DNA of 64,000 bases, from contig CAVPWP010000008.1 of the NCBI GenBank assembly GCA_963709395.1, forward strand, positions 496,001 through 560,000. Direction: 5' to 3'. Both the position numbers and the translations under genes were made by a program. Under the pieces are notes generated by a model. It saw only the letters and a list, made by a program, of their open reading frames with translations, was not told where the DNA came from and made no database searches. Source of the stretch: CAVPWP01 sp963709395. GTDB taxonomy: Bacteria > Pseudomonadota > Alphaproteobacteria > Rhodobacterales > Rhodobacteraceae. This document shows positions 43,946-50,965 of this stretch, one piece after another (within the stretch, counting starts at the first letter, position 1; each line of letters opens with the position of its first letter).

Positions 43946-44974
43946 TCACACCAGATCGCTCCACTTCAGCTGGGTGTTGCGCGTCACGGCGCGGGTCAGC
44001 CGCATGCCGACGACCTTGTCGAAGTCGTAGCCCGCGATCTCGCCCGACCCCGGGCGGCGGGCCCAGATGTCGGCTTCGGTGATGACATGGCCTTCGGGCA
44101 GGTCGCGGTCGGCCACCACGCTGGCGCGGGCAAAGCGATAGACGGGCTCTTCGGCCGACGTGCGCTCCTTGGGGTTGTTGGCCGCGATCCAGATCTCGCG
44201 CGAGCGGTCGATCAGGTGGCGCAGCTCGGACGGGTCCATCGAGTTGATGATGTCGGGCCCCTTGCGATAGCGCGTGTCGGTGTAGTGGCGTTCAAGGATG
44301 CAGGCGCCCAGCGCCACCGAGGCCAGCGCCATCTCGGGGCCGATCGAATGGTCGGAGAACCCGACCACGGCATCGGGGAAGGCCGTCTTGAGGTCCGTCA
44401 CCCCGCGCAGCGACACGATCTCTGGCGGGGAAGGGTAGAGGTTGGTGCATTCAAGCAGCGCGAAGTCGATGCCCGCCGCGCGCAGGATGTCGACGCTGGC
44501 GCGCACCGACTCGATCGACTGCATGCCGGTCGACATGATCACCGGCTTGCCCTTGCGCGCGATGTGCCGGATCAGCGGCAGGTTGTCGGCCTCGCCCGAG
44601 CCGATCTTGAAGGCCGGCACGCCGAGGTCGTCGAGGAAATCCGCCGCCGCCCGGGAGAACGGCGTCGACAGGTAGATCAGGCCGAGGTCTTCGGTGAACC
44701 GCTTCAACTCGGCCTCGTCATCGGTCGACAGCGCGCATGCGGCCATCACGTCCCAGATCGAGACATCGGCGTTCGGCGGGAAGATCGACTTCGCCTCGTC
44801 CGTCATCTCGTCTTCGAGGATGTGGGTCTGATGCTTGATGCACTCGCAGCCCGACGCGGCCGCAAGGCGCACCATCTCCTTGGCGACCTCAAGCGATCCG
44901 CCGTGGTTGATGCCGATCTCGGCGATCACCAGCGGGGGCGCGGACGGGCCGATCTCGCGGTCTTTGATCTTCAT
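43946..44974 (-). CDS. neuB: N-acetylneuraminate synthase NeuB-like
   Basis: NeuB condenses phosphoenolpyruvate with a C6 amino sugar (ManNAc or a 2,4-diacetamido analogue) to make a nine-carbon nonulosonic acid. The 342-aa protein has the TIM-barrel domain with 'PLVIAEIGINHGGSLEVAKE', 'CECIKHQTHILEDEM', 'FKIGSGEADNLPLI', 'VIMSTGMQSIESV' and 'LLECTNLYPSPP'. A C-terminal SAF antifreeze-like domain spans about 285-340, including 'RFARASVVADRDLPEGHVIT' at its start. ATG 44974 has GGAGACCCC before it. Specificity among sialic, legionaminic or pseudaminic acid cannot be read with confidence. Confidence 0.93.
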   Translation of the reverse strand: MKIKDREIGPSAPPLVIAEIGINHGGSLEVAKEMVRLAAASGCECIKHQTHILEDEMTDEAKSIFPPNADVSIWDVMAACALSTDDEAELKRFTEDLGLIYLSTPFSRAAADFLDDLGVPAFKIGSGEADNLPLIRHIARKGKPVIMSTGMQSIESVRASVDILRAAGIDFALLECTNLYPSPPEIVSLRGVTDLKTAFPDAVVGFSDHSIGPEMALASVALGACILERHYTDTRYRKGPDIINSMDPSELRHLIDRSREIWIAANNPKERTSAEEPVYRFARASVVADRDLPEGHVITEADIWARRPGSGEIAGYDFDKVVGMRLTRAVTRNTQLKWSDLV

Positions 44975-45234
44975 GGGGTCTCCGGACGGTGCAATTAAGG
45001 GCTGTGATAGCTTACCGTGGATCTGCACAAGACGCCATTATGTCGAACAGGCTTGCCGCCATTGAAGTGCGTGCAATGCGCTCACAGCGGCAAGAGAGCG
45101 TGCTCGCTCTGCCATGTTCTCTCTCAATTCGTTTGCGACTGAACGCTCTACTAAGAAGCGCGGAAGCCTTCGACTTCTGTCGAAGCCGACGATGATCTCT
45201 TGCGCTTTGGTCGTGCCTGCATGCCCGAGAAGGT

Positions 45235-45426
45235 TGCGCACCTAATGTCAGGATTGAAGTCTTGGAAGTTCGAGTTTATCGCGTCAGTTCTGTCTAGATC
45301 TTGACAGCGCTCACCTGCGATGTTTACTCTGCGAGCGCTTCCTTCGAGTGCAAAGACCTCGTGTCCCAATTCTCCAAGATACCGAGTAATAATGCCACAG
45401 CGAGCACCAATTTCGAGTATTGGACC
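45235..45426 (-). pseudogene. SAM-methyltransferase fragment
   Basis: About 60 codons of a class-I methyltransferase remain: 'PILEIGARCGIITRYLGELG' (motif I), 'HEVFALEGSARRVNIAGERC' (motif II acidic position) and 'AINSNFQDFNPD'. Homology stops at about 45235, where the downstream sequence turns into unrelated basic residues. On its 5' side it is joined at about 45427 to the interior of an IS5-type transposase. Similar domains head multi-part glycan methyl/glycosyltransferases, so it was probably once part of the polysaccharide locus. It is not functional. Confidence 0.6.
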
Positions 45427-45798
45427 GTCGTTGCCGAGCTCGATCCCCGCAAAGCGCCGCATCGCCTCGCTGTTGTAGGAGCGTCTCCTCAGCCATCGGG
45501 TCGCTCAACGCGTACCAGTTCTGCAAGAAGTACACCCGCAGCATCGTCTCCAGTGGCATCGGGGTCGTCCGCCCTTCGGCCCTGCCTTGGGATAGTGCGG
45601 CGCGATCAGCGCCAGCAGCCGCGTCCACGGTACCACGGCCTCCATCTCCGCCAGGAATTGCTCCCGCCGCGTCACCTTCTTCTTCATCGCATCGCGAAGA
45701 CCGGGAAATAGCAGCTGCTTCGGCATCAGCGAAACTCCTCAAAACTCTCACGCAGCCTATCAGATCAGGCCAAAGAAGGGAGGTTCTTCAGAAGTTCC
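45427..45798 (-). mobile_element. IS5-family transposase remnant (5' part and terminal repeat)
   Basis: The transposase N-terminus starts at 45726 ('KQLLFPGLRDAMKKKVTRRE', 'TRLLALIAPHYPKAGPKGGR') and continues through two small frame changes into 'PLETMLRVYFLQNWYALSDP', 'MAEETL' and 'EAMRRFAGIELGND'. These are classic IS5-family sequence. It ends abruptly at about 45427 against a methyltransferase fragment, so the catalytic DDE part is gone. The element's outer end is the GGAACTTCTGAAGAACCTCC-type terminal repeat, found reversed at 45778-45798. The copy is dead. Confidence 0.8.
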
Positions 45799-45923
45799 TT
45801 TTCATGATCCTCGCCGTCCGAATACCCGAAAGGAGCCGTGTTCTGTTTTGGCTTCCATACCATTTCTTATGGATCATACAAGAATTCGGCTTCAAGCCAG
45901 TCAGTCGGTGTTCTACCCCTACT

Positions 45924-46254
45924 GAGTGGTCCGGTTTCAGTGTTAGTGCATGACTGGCGTCCGATCCATCGGGATGATGCTTTCCGGGGCTGGCGGGCGG
46001 TATCCGAGGGCGCTGTGTGGGCGGACGGTGTTGTAGTGGACACGCCACTGCTCGATGACGATCCTGGCTTCGCGGACGGAGGAGAAGATCTCGCCGTTGA
46101 GCAGTTCGTCCCTGAGCCGCGCGTTGAAGCTCTCGACGTAGCCGTTTTCCCAAGGTGAGCCCGGCTCGATGTAGGCGGTCTTGGCGCCGACCGCGGCGAT
46201 CCAGTCCCAGACGGATGTCGCGACGAACTCGGGACCATTGTCCGGCTCTACAGC
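45924..46254 (-). mobile_element. IS3-family integrase remnant (3' part and terminal end)
   Basis: The last ~100 residues of an IS3-family OrfB integrase are intact: 'DNGPEFVATSVWDWIAAVGA', 'YIEPGSPWENGYVESFNARL' (second Asp/Glu region of the DDE core), 'EQWRVHYNTVRPHSALGYRP'. The stop is at 45943-45945. The element end follows at 45924-45950 (GAGTGGTCCGGTTTCAGT...). The N-terminal two thirds of the integrase and OrfA are missing; the break lies at about 46254, next to another IS fragment. Confidence 0.8.
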
Positions 46255-46269
46255 CAGTAGCTTCCGCAA

Positions 46270-46371
46270 TCAGCACTGGGCAGCAAGACGCCCTTGCAGG
46301 CAATGAAGGACTGGCACAAACTCAAGCCGCAGCTCTACAAGAAACAGCCATCCTTGCCTGCCGGGATGTGA
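46270..46371 (+). mobile_element. IS481-type integrase C-terminal fragment
   Basis: Roughly 33 codons read 'ALGSKTPLQAMKDWHKLKPQ' then 'LYKKQPSLPAGM' and TGA (46369-46371). This is the characteristic tail of IS481-like integrases, normally ending '...QPYYLPGCD', so the last residues are altered by a small shift. It is joined head-on to the IS3 remnant at about 46254-46270. Nothing else of the element survives. Confidence 0.6.
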
Positions 46372-46374
46372 CAA

Positions 46375-47127
46375 CTAGGTCTTTGTGGCGCGTCTGAGTG
46401 CTGCTGCTAAATAAAGCGGGGCCTTTTGGCGCATATAACCAAGTCCAAAATGCGACTCGTTCATATATGATTTTGAGACTCTGTTAATCGTACTTCCACT
46501 CTTAGCCAGCCCAACAAGACACGGGTCTGTAAATAGCCCAATCCCGTACCTTGTCAGAAAATCTCTGATCTGATTGTCTACGGGCGAATATATCCCGTTA
46601 GCCTCAACTGAGGCGAGAAAAGCTTGAGCACCAGATTGGCTCCAAAGCAGAGCAGAAGTCAGCAGCGGAAAATAATATGCCCGATAAAGATTAAAGCCAT
46701 TAAAAATCTCCAGCTGACACCGGCGCTTGCGATAGCTTGAGGACAGGTTAATGCAATGCCACTCACCCTCGAACGACTGCTCAAGAAATTCTAAAACGCT
46801 TTCGATGCCGTCAATAGAGCTGCGACACACAATGGTATCATCTTCCAAAACTATAAAGGTGGGTGATTTACTCTCAACAAAGCTACGAAGTGCTACAATG
46901 TGACTCAGAAAACAGCCAATCTCACCTGGGGCAAGATCACGACCAAACAACGCTCGGGCCCGGATACCATCATAAAGCGGATGCAGTAGCGCCTGATCTT
47001 GCGTTGGCGCCACCGCAGACAGGCGGTCCCAGCTAAGGTTGAGTGTGTCTAGCTGGTTTGCCATTAATGCAAGACGATCAACACTGCGATCAAGATTGAT
47101 CACACGGATTGGTATACTTGGTTTCAC
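46375..47127 (-). CDS. Glycosyltransferase family 25, AT-rich acquired copy
   Basis: This 250-aa GT25 enzyme is intact: 'PIRVINLDRSVDRLALMANQ' at the N-terminus, 'PGEIGCFLSHIVALRSFVES' (about residues 67-86) and the acidic 'TFIVLEDDTIVCRSSI'. It resembles lipooligosaccharide galactosyltransferases. Base composition is visibly lower in G+C than every other gene in the window, with many AT-ending codons. It is bordered by IS fragments on both sides (46371 on the left, 47521 on the right). Both facts indicate recent horizontal transfer. It may alter the glycan made by the neu locus. Confidence 0.88.
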   Translation of the reverse strand: MKPSIPIRVINLDRSVDRLALMANQLDTLNLSWDRLSAVAPTQDQALLHPLYDGIRARALFGRDLAPGEIGCFLSHIVALRSFVESKSPTFIVLEDDTIVCRSSIDGIESVLEFLEQSFEGEWHCINLSSSYRKRRCQLEIFNGFNLYRAYYFPLLTSALLWSQSGAQAFLASVEANGIYSPVDNQIRDFLTRYGIGLFTDPCLVGLAKSGSTINRVSKSYMNESHFGLGYMRQKAPLYLAAALRRATKT

Positions 47128-47520
47128 TCCAAATATCCTTTACGGGAAGCACTGCAAGGTCGGAGCTAGAGAGTTTGAAGCCGTAGAGAGATCGTACTAC
47201 GGCAAATTTTCTTTGCGATTTGCAATATGGACATTTCCTTCCATTGTAACCCATTCAGGCCTTTACATTTTGCAAAGAAAATCGCGAACTTCAGATTTAA
47301 GCCGACATTCCCCAAGTAGAACGCCCTCGTCCTGATGCTGCCGCAGTCTTGCGCCCCGATCAAGCTTATTGGGCCGGCGGCACCGTGGTCCAGGTATCTG
47401 ACGCGCAAAATGAGCATGATTTGTGGCCTCGGCGGCCGGGTTGATCGGATTTGATCTGATCGACACGGCATTGGACGGACCAGTCGAGCCGGGTTTGTTC
47501 GGATTTTGTCGCGAAGGTCA
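47128..47520. other. Intergenic stretch with no recognised gene
   Basis: About 390 bases between the GT25 gene start and the IS1380 remnant. The left half is AT-rich like the GT25 gene and probably contains its promoter. The right half returns to high G+C and may include the outer end of the IS1380 element. No convincing reading frame, RNA gene or long repeat was seen. Confidence 0.5.
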
Positions 47521-47812
47521 TCATGACGAAACCGGTGGTGCGCGCATCCGATGAATGGCTACGAGGATGCGATGGAATAGAGCGCCGCTGACGGCAACCT
47601 CCGCAAGCTGGAACGTGATGGCGCGGGCATGGCGGACAACCCGCGCACCAATTTTGATCAGCCGGGTTTGTAGGCTGGTCAACGACCAATCGGCCAATTC
47701 CTCGAGAAGGTCTGTACCTTGCAGGAAGAGGCCGAGATTATATGCCACTGCATGAAGCTGGAGCCGCACCTCGTTCTGCGCCATGCCCTTGCAGGACAGG
47801 CGCGTCCTCCGG
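47521..47812 (-). mobile_element. IS1380-family transposase C-terminal remnant
   Basis: About 95 codons match the end of an IS1380-family transposase: 'TRLSCKGMAQNEVRLQLHAV', 'AYNLGLFLQGTDLLEELADW', 'SLTSLQTRLIKIGARVVRHA' and 'FQLAEVAVSGALFHRILVAI'. Upstream of about 47812 the open frame continues, but that part is only the reverse of another frame, so the transposase is cut there. The catalytic DDE region is lost. Confidence 0.75.
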
Positions 47813-47849
47813 ACGATCGGATGGGCGACATGGTACATTCGAAGGAGCA

Positions 47850-48076
47850 TTCGCGACACCAGCCCCGAGGTCGAACGCCTCCTGCTCGAGCTTAGGGGGC
47901 AGAAGCCGCAAGAAATCCGGCTCGAAATCACGGAGCGCTGGACCGCAGCCCACACCTACCACGCGCGGCTCGCCCGATACCGCCGAGACGCGGAAGTCCG
48001 TCGCCACAAGGCATTGCTGGCGTGGATCGAAGAGTTGGAGACGTCGTTTTCCGAAACGAAGCCAATTGCAGCCTAG
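47850..48076 (+). CDS. Hypothetical protein fragment with 'DTSPEVERLLLELR' start
   Basis: A reading frame of about 75 codons carries 'DTSPEVERLLLELRGQKPQE', 'IRLEITERWTAAHTYHARLA' and 'RHKALLAWIEELETSF'. Composition and periodicity look like a real helical protein. It has no clear own start codon: it is open leftward into the truncated IS1380 sequence (ATG 47783), suggesting that the original 5' end was replaced. I do not recognise the family. It is probably a decapitated gene. Confidence 0.35.
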
Positions 48077-48142
48077 GGTTGTGCGGTTGGCGCGATGGTG
48101 ACCCGTGGGGCAGGGACGGCGACCGCTATCGCATCATCCCCC

Positions 48143-48499
48143 TCACGCGTCCCGTTCCGGCGGAAACACCAGTGATTGTACGGTGTAGACCAGGATGGCC
48201 ATGCCCACGGCCCCAAGGCCGGCGATGCCGAGGAAGATGATCACGTCGATCGGCCCGCCGATATCGGCCATCTTCGAATGGGTGACGATCAGCACGAAGG
48301 CCACCGCCAGGACCGCCCCGATGGGCATGAAGATCTGAGCGATCAGGAACTTCTTCCACCCGACCTTCCGGTCGCGGATCAGGACATAGAGGTAGAGCGC
48401 GGTTGTCACCACGGCCGCGACCACAAGGCCCCAGAACAGCCAGGCGCCGAACATGTCCTCGAAGACCGCGATCATCGTCTCGAACGTCAGGTCCTTCAT
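48143..48499 (-). CDS. DUF5368-type three-helix membrane protein
   Basis: This is a 118-aa protein with three hydrophobic helices (about residues 15-40, 50-72 and 80-108) separated by short basic loops. It begins 'MKDLTFETMIAVFEDMFGAW' and has 'IRDRKVGWKKFLIAQIFMP'. From memory this matches DUF5368 proteins of Rhodobacterales, whose function is unknown. It starts 12 bases after the sulfide:quinone oxidoreductase stop, so it is probably co-expressed with it and may assist its membrane attachment or quinone exchange; that role is inference. Confidence 0.7.
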   Translation of the reverse strand: MKDLTFETMIAVFEDMFGAWLFWGLVVAAVVTTALYLYVLIRDRKVGWKKFLIAQIFMPIGAVLAVAFVLIVTHSKMADIGGPIDVIIFLGIAGLGAVGMAILVYTVQSLVFPPERDA

Positions 48500-48511
48500 C
48501 GGTCTGCCTCC

Positions 48512-49825
48512 TCAGGCCTTGCCGCGCAGCATGGCGTTATAGGTCGGTTTCAGCGCCACTTCCTTCATCAGCCAGCTGATCCACAGCTCTTCGAGCGGGG
48601 CGATGATGCCGGGGAAGGACGGCACGAGGTTGTTGTGATAGTCGAACTCGATCAGCATCGCCCGGCCCACCCGCGTGATCAGCGGGCACGAGGTGTAGCC
48701 GTCATAGATCTGGGTCGGCTCGGTGCCGGCGATCTCGGACACGAGGTGATCCACCGCCACCGGCACCTGCCATTTGACGCTGGCCGCGGTCTTGCCCTTC
48801 GGCACACCGGCCACGTCGCCCACCGCGAAGACTTCGGGGTAGCGGGCGTGGCGCAGGGTCTGCGGATCGACCTCGACCCAGCCCTGGTCGGTCCAGCGAT
48901 CGGCCCAGGGCAGGGGCGAATTGCGGATGACCTCTGGCGCGCGCTGCGGCGGGATCACGTTGGTGAAGTCGTAAGGCAACTCGGTCATCCCCTCGGGGGT
49001 CTCGAAGGTCAGAACCTTCCGGCCAGGGTCGATCGCCTTGAGCACATGGTCATGGACCACTGCGAAGCCCCGGTCCTCGAACAGCATGCGCACCTTCTCG
49101 TTCACGATGGGCACGCCGAAAAGGGACTTGTTGTTGGCGGCATAGATGATCTCGACCTTGTCCCGCGTGCCCTTGCGCCGGGCGTAGTCGTCGGTGAGGA
49201 AGGTGTATTTCAGCGGCGCGCCGGCGCATTTCATTTCCGTCGCCGGGCGCAGGAACACGGCCTGTCCGCCCTCGTCGGTGAAGCGGTCCATCGCCTCCCA
49301 GGTCTTGGCGGCATAATCCGGCCCGGCATAGACAGCACCAATGCCGTTCGTCCCCACGAGATCCAGCGAGAATCCCTCGATCGCCCCCCAATCGAGGCTG
49401 AGGCCGGTGGCGACGATGAGGTAGTCGTAGTCGACGGTGGTGCCGCCCCGCGTCGAGACGCGCTTTGCCTCGACGTCGATCTCGGCGGCGTAGTCGGGGA
49501 TCAACTCGACCTCGCGCGGCAGCCAGTCCGTGGTGGCGCTCACCGAATAGGACGCGGGCTTGAGGCCTGCGGCGATCAGCGTGAAGCCGGGCTGGTACCA
49601 GTGCTGGGGCCGCCCGTCGATCAGCGTGATCCGCGCGCCGTCAAGCTGGTCGACCAGCTGGTTCGCAAGCGCCGTGCCCGCAGCACCCGCGCCAAGGATC
49701 ACGATGCGCGCCTCGGTGCGCACCTGTTGTGCCCGCGCTTCGTTCGAAACTGCCGCTGCCGCAAGGGCTGCGCCGCCGGCAATCGCAAGAAATCCGCGTC
49801 TGTCCGTTGTCAGGGTCATGGACAT
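48512..49825 (-). CDS. Sulfide:quinone oxidoreductase, type II-like, Tat-exported
   Basis: SQR oxidises sulfide to sulfane sulfur and reduces quinone. This 437-aa protein starts with a twin-arginine signal ('DRRGFLAIAGGAALAAAA', about residues 9-26). FAD-binding 'ARIVILGAGAAGTALANQL' follows. The two redox cysteines occur in 'EMKCAGAPLKYTFL' and 'YDGYTSCPLITRVGRAML', spaced as in type II (mitochondrial SQOR-like) enzymes. The third cysteine of bacterial type I SQR appears absent ('GTNGIGAVYAGPD'). The C-terminus has the amphipathic 'WISWLMKEVALKPTYNAML'. I start at ATG 49825 with GGGAGA upstream. A DUF5368 gene follows. Confidence 0.88.
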   Translation of the reverse strand: MSMTLTTDRRGFLAIAGGAALAAAAVSNEARAQQVRTEARIVILGAGAAGTALANQLVDQLDGARITLIDGRPQHWYQPGFTLIAAGLKPASYSVSATTDWLPREVELIPDYAAEIDVEAKRVSTRGGTTVDYDYLIVATGLSLDWGAIEGFSLDLVGTNGIGAVYAGPDYAAKTWEAMDRFTDEGGQAVFLRPATEMKCAGAPLKYTFLTDDYARRKGTRDKVEIIYAANNKSLFGVPIVNEKVRMLFEDRGFAVVHDHVLKAIDPGRKVLTFETPEGMTELPYDFTNVIPPQRAPEVIRNSPLPWADRWTDQGWVEVDPQTLRHARYPEVFAVGDVAGVPKGKTAASVKWQVPVAVDHLVSEIAGTEPTQIYDGYTSCPLITRVGRAMLIEFDYHNNLVPSFPGIIAPLEELWISWLMKEVALKPTYNAMLRGKA

Positions 49826-49999
49826 GTCTCTCCCATCGATGCCGCAGGTGTCATGCGGCGGGTGCACGGGCAGCGCCGGGGGCGATGCTCGTTTCGCCTT
49901 TCCTTAAGGGGTGATCCACCGCCTGACCCTGATCTGGATCAAGTCATATGCATGTTTCGGAATTCGAACACGCCTGTCCGTTTGGGCTTCGGCTCCGCG

Positions 50000-50965
50000 T
50001 TACGGCGCGTCGGTCAGCGGGTTGAAGCAGGCGACCGCGATCCCGCCGCCGGCATCCTCGAGCGTTGGCCGCGTGCTGCGGCAACGGTCGGTCACGTTCG
50101 GACAGCGCGCGGCAAAGGCACATCCCGGCGGCGGGTCGAGCGGGTTGGGAAGCTCGGTCTCGCGGCCTTCGGGCGCGGTGAGCGGCCGCCCGACGACCGG
50201 CGCGCTGTCGGCCAGCAGACGCGTGTAGGGATGGCGCGGCGCGCGAAAGACGCGTTCGGCGGGGCCGATCTCGACGACCGACCCGAAATAGAGCACCGCG
50301 ACGCGGTCGCTGACCGCTTCGACCACCGCCAGGTCGTGGCTGATGAAGAGATAGGTCAGCCCGAACTCGGCCTTCAGATCCGCCAGAAGGTTCAGGACCT
50401 GCGCCTGCACCGAGACATCGAGCGCCGAGACCGGTTCGTCCAGGATCAGGATCTTCGCCTCGGCGGCAAGGGCGCGGGCGATACCGATGCGCTGCGCCTG
50501 TCCGCCCGAGAACTCGTGCGGATACCGGTCGAGGAATTCCTCGCGCAGGTTCACGCTTGCGAAGATCTCGCGGATGCGGCGGTCGCGGTCGGCCTTGCCC
50601 ATGCCGTGCAGCAGCTTCAGCGGGGCCGACATGATCTGGTGGATGGTCTTGCGCGGGTTGAGCGATGACACCGGATCCTGGAACACATACTGGATGCGTT
50701 TTCCGAAGACCGCGGGGTCGGCGTTGTCGAGGGCCTTTCCGTCGATCTCGATCGTGCCCGCCGTTGGCTCGAGCAGGCCCACGAGCATCCGGGCCAGCGT
50801 GGACTTGCCGCAGCCCGATTCCCCCACGATGCCCAGCGTCTCGCCGGCCGGAACCTCGAGCGTGACGGGAAGCATGGCATGGACCTGGGCTTTCGGAGCG
50901 CCGAAGAGCCGACGTCCCACGTCGAAGGTCTTTGACAGATCGGTGACGCGCAGGGCGGTTGTCAT
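50000..50965 (-). CDS. Dipeptide/oligopeptide ABC transporter ATP-binding protein, DppF-like
   Basis: This 321-aa ATPase is the second nucleotide-binding subunit of the peptide-type importer. Walker A 'GIVGESGCGKSTLARML', Q-loop 'YVFQDPVSSLNPR', signature 'EFSGGQAQRIGIARAL' and Walker B 'ILILDEPVSALDVSVQAQ' are present. The C-terminal cysteine-rich oligopeptide/dipeptide motif is 'PPGCAFAARCPNVTDRC'. The start overlaps the stop of the fused permease-ATPase gene (ATGA), and it is the last gene of the operon. Substrates of this family include peptides, nickel complexes and some sugars. Confidence 0.93.
   Translation of the reverse strand: MTTALRVTDLSKTFDVGRRLFGAPKAQVHAMLPVTLEVPAGETLGIVGESGCGKSTLARMLVGLLEPTAGTIEIDGKALDNADPAVFGKRIQYVFQDPVSSLNPRKTIHQIMSAPLKLLHGMGKADRDRRIREIFASVNLREEFLDRYPHEFSGGQAQRIGIARALAAEAKILILDEPVSALDVSVQAQVLNLLADLKAEFGLTYLFISHDLAVVEAVSDRVAVLYFGSVVEIGPAERVFRAPRHPYTRLLADSAPVVGRPLTAPEGRETELPNPLDPPPGCAFAARCPNVTDRCRSTRPTLEDAGGGIAVACFNPLTDAP

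Noticed and set aside
47813..47955. N-terminal extension of the IS1380 frame (MWAAVQRS...)
   Set aside because: It is the reverse of the DTSPEVER frame and does not continue the transposase homology.
48176..50668. 830-codon plus-strand open frame over the SQR and DppF genes
   Set aside because: Antisense shadow of two well-conserved genes, with low-complexity composition and no recognisable motif.
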